A stretch of 7,255 nt of DNA, taken from assembly GCA_903909905.1 (NCBI GenBank), contig CAIVXP010000360.1, positions 1-7,255 on the forward strand, in the 5' to 3' direction. Positions 5,801 to 7,255 of the stretch are shown here, one piece after another. Origin of the DNA: Akkermansiaceae bacterium. Its GTDB lineage: Bacteria; Verrucomicrobiota; Verrucomicrobiia; Verrucomicrobiales; Akkermansiaceae. The notes beneath the pieces were generated by a model, which searched no databases, had not been told where the DNA came from, and saw only the letters and a list, made by a program, of their open reading frames with translations. Each line of letters opens with the position of its first letter. Positions within the stretch are counted from its first letter, which is position 1. Made by a program: the position numbers and the translations under genes.

Positions 5801-6707
5801 AAGCGTCCCGCTCAGTGGCAATGCCGCCACCGTAACCGCCGTTCCCAATGCCGGCTTCTCCTTCGCCAAGTGGAGTGACGCCTCCACGCTCGCCGCGCGC
5901 AACGACCGGAACCTCAAGTCCCACTTCAGCGCCAGCGCGGAGTTCAATCGCAACCTCTCGGTGGCCCTCGTCGGTCAAGCACCCCTCAAGGACACACCGA
6001 TCACCACCATCGACTTCGGCACGGCCACCGCCAATCGGACCCTGACCAGGACCTTCGAAATCAGCAACCTCTCATCGCTCGCCATGACTGGCCTCAAGGT
6101 CGCGTCCTCCTCTACCATCGGCAATGCCACCTGGTCGATTCCCGCCCTCGCGAAAACCACGCTCGCCCCTGGCGAGAAAACCTCCGTCACGATTTCCTTC
6201 AGCTCCGCCACCCCGGGCTACCGCTCAGCCTACCTCACCGTGAGCGCAGCAGGCACGAGCTTCCGCTCCTTCCGCATCCCGGTCCTCGCCTTCGTCAGTG
6301 CCGCAGCTCCTACCAACAATTCCGCCACCACCCGTGCATCGAGCGCCCCGACAAAGGCCCAAGCATCGGCACCGATCCCCGCCGCGCCGCTGGCCGCAGC
6401 AGCCAAGAAATCTTCCCCCTCGAAGAAATCCTCCGCCACCGCGCCCTCCGATGTCTGGGTCGCAGCCTCGCTCGATGGCTTCTTCCGCCATTCATTCCGC
6501 CTCAATGCCCCACTCAAGGGCACTCCGAGCTTCTGGATCTCCACCGATGGCCTCAGCTGGCAGGAGTCGTTTCCCCTTTCCGTAAAATTTTTACGATTAA
6601 AGCAAAATTTCTTTGAATACGAAGCGACCCTGCCCCCTCCAAGCACCAAAGACCTCATCATCTCCATTTCCGAAACCAAACCCCTCACCAATCCCTCACG
6701 CCCCTAA
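2832..6707 (+). CDS. Exported reprolysin-like metzincin metalloprotease with PPC, BACON-like and InlB-like domains (1291 aa)
   Basis: A secreted or surface zinc endopeptidase. Residues 1-32 have basic residues then a hydrophobic core (FVAPLGLAVIVGFLA), a signal peptide or membrane anchor. Residues 60-200 look like a propeptide or accessory domain ending in SSILCAP (C198). Residues about 243-430 form the catalytic domain: HEVGHMVGLSHD gives zinc ligands H360, H364 and H370 with catalytic E361, and APIMG (M394) fits the Met-turn; the trailing D371 favours the reprolysin type. Then come PPC1 (435-568), two tandem BACON-like plus PPC units with a 199-residue period (573-771, 772-966), an InlB-like beta repeat (970-1040), a HYDIN/choice-of-anchor-like domain (1040-1155), an A/P/S/K linker (1157-1206) and a small C-terminal domain (1207-1279). 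A TAA two codons upstream makes 2832 the earliest ATG; only a weak GAG precedes it. The substrate is unknown. Domain boundaries are by eye. Confidence 0.93.
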   Translation: MPLPFKPTQLRRAAPFVAPLGLAVIVGFLASRSHNESDRQESTSPAANASAIESKSPSLTALRAVDQAAELETLRLISAPRGPELSRIVESFRASDGRVTNTLVADLFAHEQGKQISLRFAGMELVGTVDSVLFRNGARHIGVTLKEPQGRFQVSLSEDDKALASLMFEGESFAFSFDGYAQNGAWQMKETTVSSILCAPIGAKYSSAGVTQAYPFKASTQPRTNALNGPVSAPPVLNSNPTSTYVIYCDFDGESVTHPLWNTGKTIDAKPHARANDAAFVTKVWARVAEDFAPFDINVTTDRAVFDAAAVTRRAHCVITPTDTAMPGSGGVAYLNSFGDDVPCWAFNGGEADCADTISHEVGHMVGLSHDGTTAGVEYYGGHGSGVTSWAPIMGAYFADGGDENLTQWSKGEYLIANNQQDDLNIITTANGFGYRIDDKGNSSQQAANLVFANNQVADSGIIERTADSDWFRFATSGGTASFSVKTTDVGSAEASTDGSNLAVLAEIYDASGKLVTSSNPTNSLDATISATLSAGDYFLKVQGAGRGDLSTGFSDYASIGQYAISGSVPQTNLVTLSPPNKRIFVAGGSGTFNVSSAVTWSWSSSEPWVTSTEAASQTGNQAFDYTVAPNNTQSERSATITIRVGSSTATHLVSQDGPLTDDHGNTQADATLITQSSSTAGKIEVAGDADMFRIDVKGFGNLIAQTSGSTDTFGELLDFSGKVLASNDSALNPNFQLTHPVAPGSYFVKVRHGIPSGTGSYQLAVSFTTTSAMSISPLTRTFTPTGGSFTFDVVSNTSWSWSSNDTWITSSEAASQSGGQAFTYTVLANSSNQHRTGNITLTSSAGSVVHTVTQSATVPDDHANSITGTTLSSNASLSGAISYLGDVDYFAITLPTSGSIRVNTTGALDTYGQLFDATGTQLAFNNDLGDRNFSITRAVNAGTYHVAVSHFGDKATGNYTLTNAFTPSRFVTVQYSAGLGGKLQGNAKQSVPLSGNAATVTAVPNAGFSFAKWSDASTLAARNDRNLKSHFSASAEFNRNLSVALVGQAPLKDTPITTIDFGTATANRTLTRTFEISNLSSLAMTGLKVASSSTIGNATWSIPALAKTTLAPGEKTSVTISFSSATPGYRSAYLTVSAAGTSFRSFRIPVLAFVSAAAPTNNSATTRASSAPTKAQASAPIPAAPLAAAAKKSSPSKKSSATAPSDVWVAASLDGFFRHSFRLNAPLKGTPSFWISTDGLSWQESFPLSVKFLRLKQNFFEYEATLPPPSTKDLIISISETKPLTNPSRP
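4548..5144 (+). repeat. Intragenic BACON-like + PPC module, unit 1
   Basis: Residues 573-771 of the metalloprotease. It starts with a BACON-like segment (WSWSS at 601-605, EAASQTGNQAF following) and continues into PPC2, which opens with DDHGN (662) and ends in GSYFVKV and a closing strand. Unit 2 repeats every landmark exactly 199 residues later, so the two arose by duplication within the gene. Confidence 0.8.
5145..5729 (+). repeat. Intragenic BACON-like + PPC module, unit 2
   Basis: Residues 772-966 of the metalloprotease. The landmarks are WSWSS at 800-804, EAASQSGGQAF, DDHAN at 861 and GTYHVAV near 943. The BACON-like halves are more alike than the PPC halves, and similarity is still visible in the DNA around the WSWSS codons. 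Such modules usually act as spacers or as carbohydrate- or surface-binding beta domains; the binding partner is not evident. Confidence 0.8.
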
Positions 6708-6775
6708 CACCGAAGCATCATCACCATCCCTCACGCTTCCTCATCCCTTTCCCAACCCAACCAATCTCCACATCT
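6708..6775 (+). other. C-rich, G-poor intergenic gap
   Basis: These 68 bases contain only three or four G and are mostly C, A and T. There is no inverted repeat or T tract, so no intrinsic terminator separates the two secreted-protein genes. No Shine-Dalgarno precedes the next ATG. The composition resembles Rho utilisation sites and would also leave the leader of the next gene unstructured. Both readings are inference. Confidence 0.4.
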
Positions 6776-7255
6776 ATGAAAACCTGCCTGGCTCTTACCT
6801 CACTCGCCGTGCTGGCCCTGCACTCGCTCACCTCGGCGCAAGACCAAAAGTTCCCGGAATTCCTCCGCAAGGCCGATGTGACGATCAGCAATGATTACGC
6901 GCCTTTTGGTGCCAAGCTCGAGTTCAGCAAAACTGGCAGCGACGGCTCCTCCTGCGTGGTCGACGAGAGCGGTGTTCTCACCTGGATCGACAACACAGGT
7001 GCCGTGCGCGTGCTACCCAACACGGATAACGCCATACCGCTTTTTGTGACCTCGACGACCTGCCTTGTTTGGAACAATCGCTTCGTCAACTACGACAACT
7101 ACGCCAACCGCCCCCATGCGGAGATCAAAATCTTTCGCGCGGCATCGGGAAGCACCACGGTCACCGAGGAACTGCTCAAGGTGAACGGCAGTGCCGATCT
7201 AGGTAAGGAAATCCTCGAAACCCCTCCCGTCACGAACATCAACAACTCTCTGACC
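6776..7255 (+). CDS. Secreted protein of unknown function, 5' part (first 160 codons, runs off the window)
   Basis: The frame is open from the ATG at 6776 to the window end. Residues 1-21 form a clear Sec signal peptide: MKTC, a hydrophobic core (LALTSLAVLALHSL) and a likely signal peptidase I site after TSA, before QDQKFPEF. A cysteine at position 4 lies before the hydrophobic core, so it is not a lipobox. The mature part is rich in short beta-type stretches (SGVLTWIDNTGAVRVL, TCLVWNNRFVNYDNY, AEIKIFRAASG), which recalls beta-propeller or other repeated beta proteins, but no family is recognised. It follows the metalloprotease gene by 68 nt on the same strand without a visible terminator, so co-transcription is likely. 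It could be a substrate, partner or unrelated surface protein. The start is chosen because the signal peptide begins exactly there; no Shine-Dalgarno is present. Confidence 0.8.
   Translation, partial: MKTCLALTSLAVLALHSLTSAQDQKFPEFLRKADVTISNDYAPFGAKLEFSKTGSDGSSCVVDESGVLTWIDNTGAVRVLPNTDNAIPLFVTSTTCLVWNNRFVNYDNYANRPHAEIKIFRAASGSTTVTEELLKVNGSADLGKEILETPPVTNINNSLT

Overview
The window is GC-rich, roughly 58-60% by eye, and reads as chromosomal DNA of a Verrucomicrobia-type bacterium (Prosthecobacter/Verrucomicrobium-like). That placement is inference. It rests on the long exported multidomain protein with PPC and BACON-like modules, on the proline/alanine/lysine-rich linker, and on intergenic repeat families that I associate from memory with this phylum. 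No ribosomal or other marker gene is present to fix the taxonomy.

Layout: (1) Positions 1-162 hold a repeat array of short perfect or near-perfect hairpins that enters from the left edge. (2) On the minus strand a two-gene unit runs leftwards. A 199-aa MNT-type nucleotidyltransferase (1292-1891) is followed, with a 32-nt overlap, by a 348-aa protein with a central winged-helix segment (277-1323). The pair resembles nucleotidyltransferase/wHTH toxin-antitoxin or defence-type modules such as AbiE, but in the opposite gene order. (3) Positions 1987-2256 hold a second, larger and better-preserved copy of the hairpin array in the same orientation. It is followed by a gene-free stretch (2257-2640) with two 67-bp direct repeats and short low-complexity repeats. 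(4) A probable regulatory region (about 2650-2831) contains nested palindromes. (5) A 1291-aa exported reprolysin-like metzincin metalloprotease (2832-6707) carries three PPC domains, two BACON-like domains, an InlB-like repeat, a HYDIN/choice-of-anchor-type beta domain, a low-complexity linker and a small C-terminal domain. (6) After a C-rich, G-poor 68-nt gap comes the 5' part of a second secreted protein (6776-7255), cut by the window end.

The protease and the downstream secreted protein are co-directional and close, so they may be co-transcribed in an extracellular or cell-surface function. The nucleotidyltransferase/wHTH pair is a separate unit, bracketed by direct copies of the hairpin array.

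The most unusual signal is the hairpin arrays. Seven of ten stem-loops have a three-base loop that reads TCC on the plus strand and GGA on the minus strand. Five of them carry the exact minus-strand heptamer CAGGATG at the apex, the same string as the repeat in the loops of CsrB-type RNAs that bind CsrA. Whether this is a real RNA sponge or a mobile palindromic repeat cannot be decided from sequence alone; both readings are given below.
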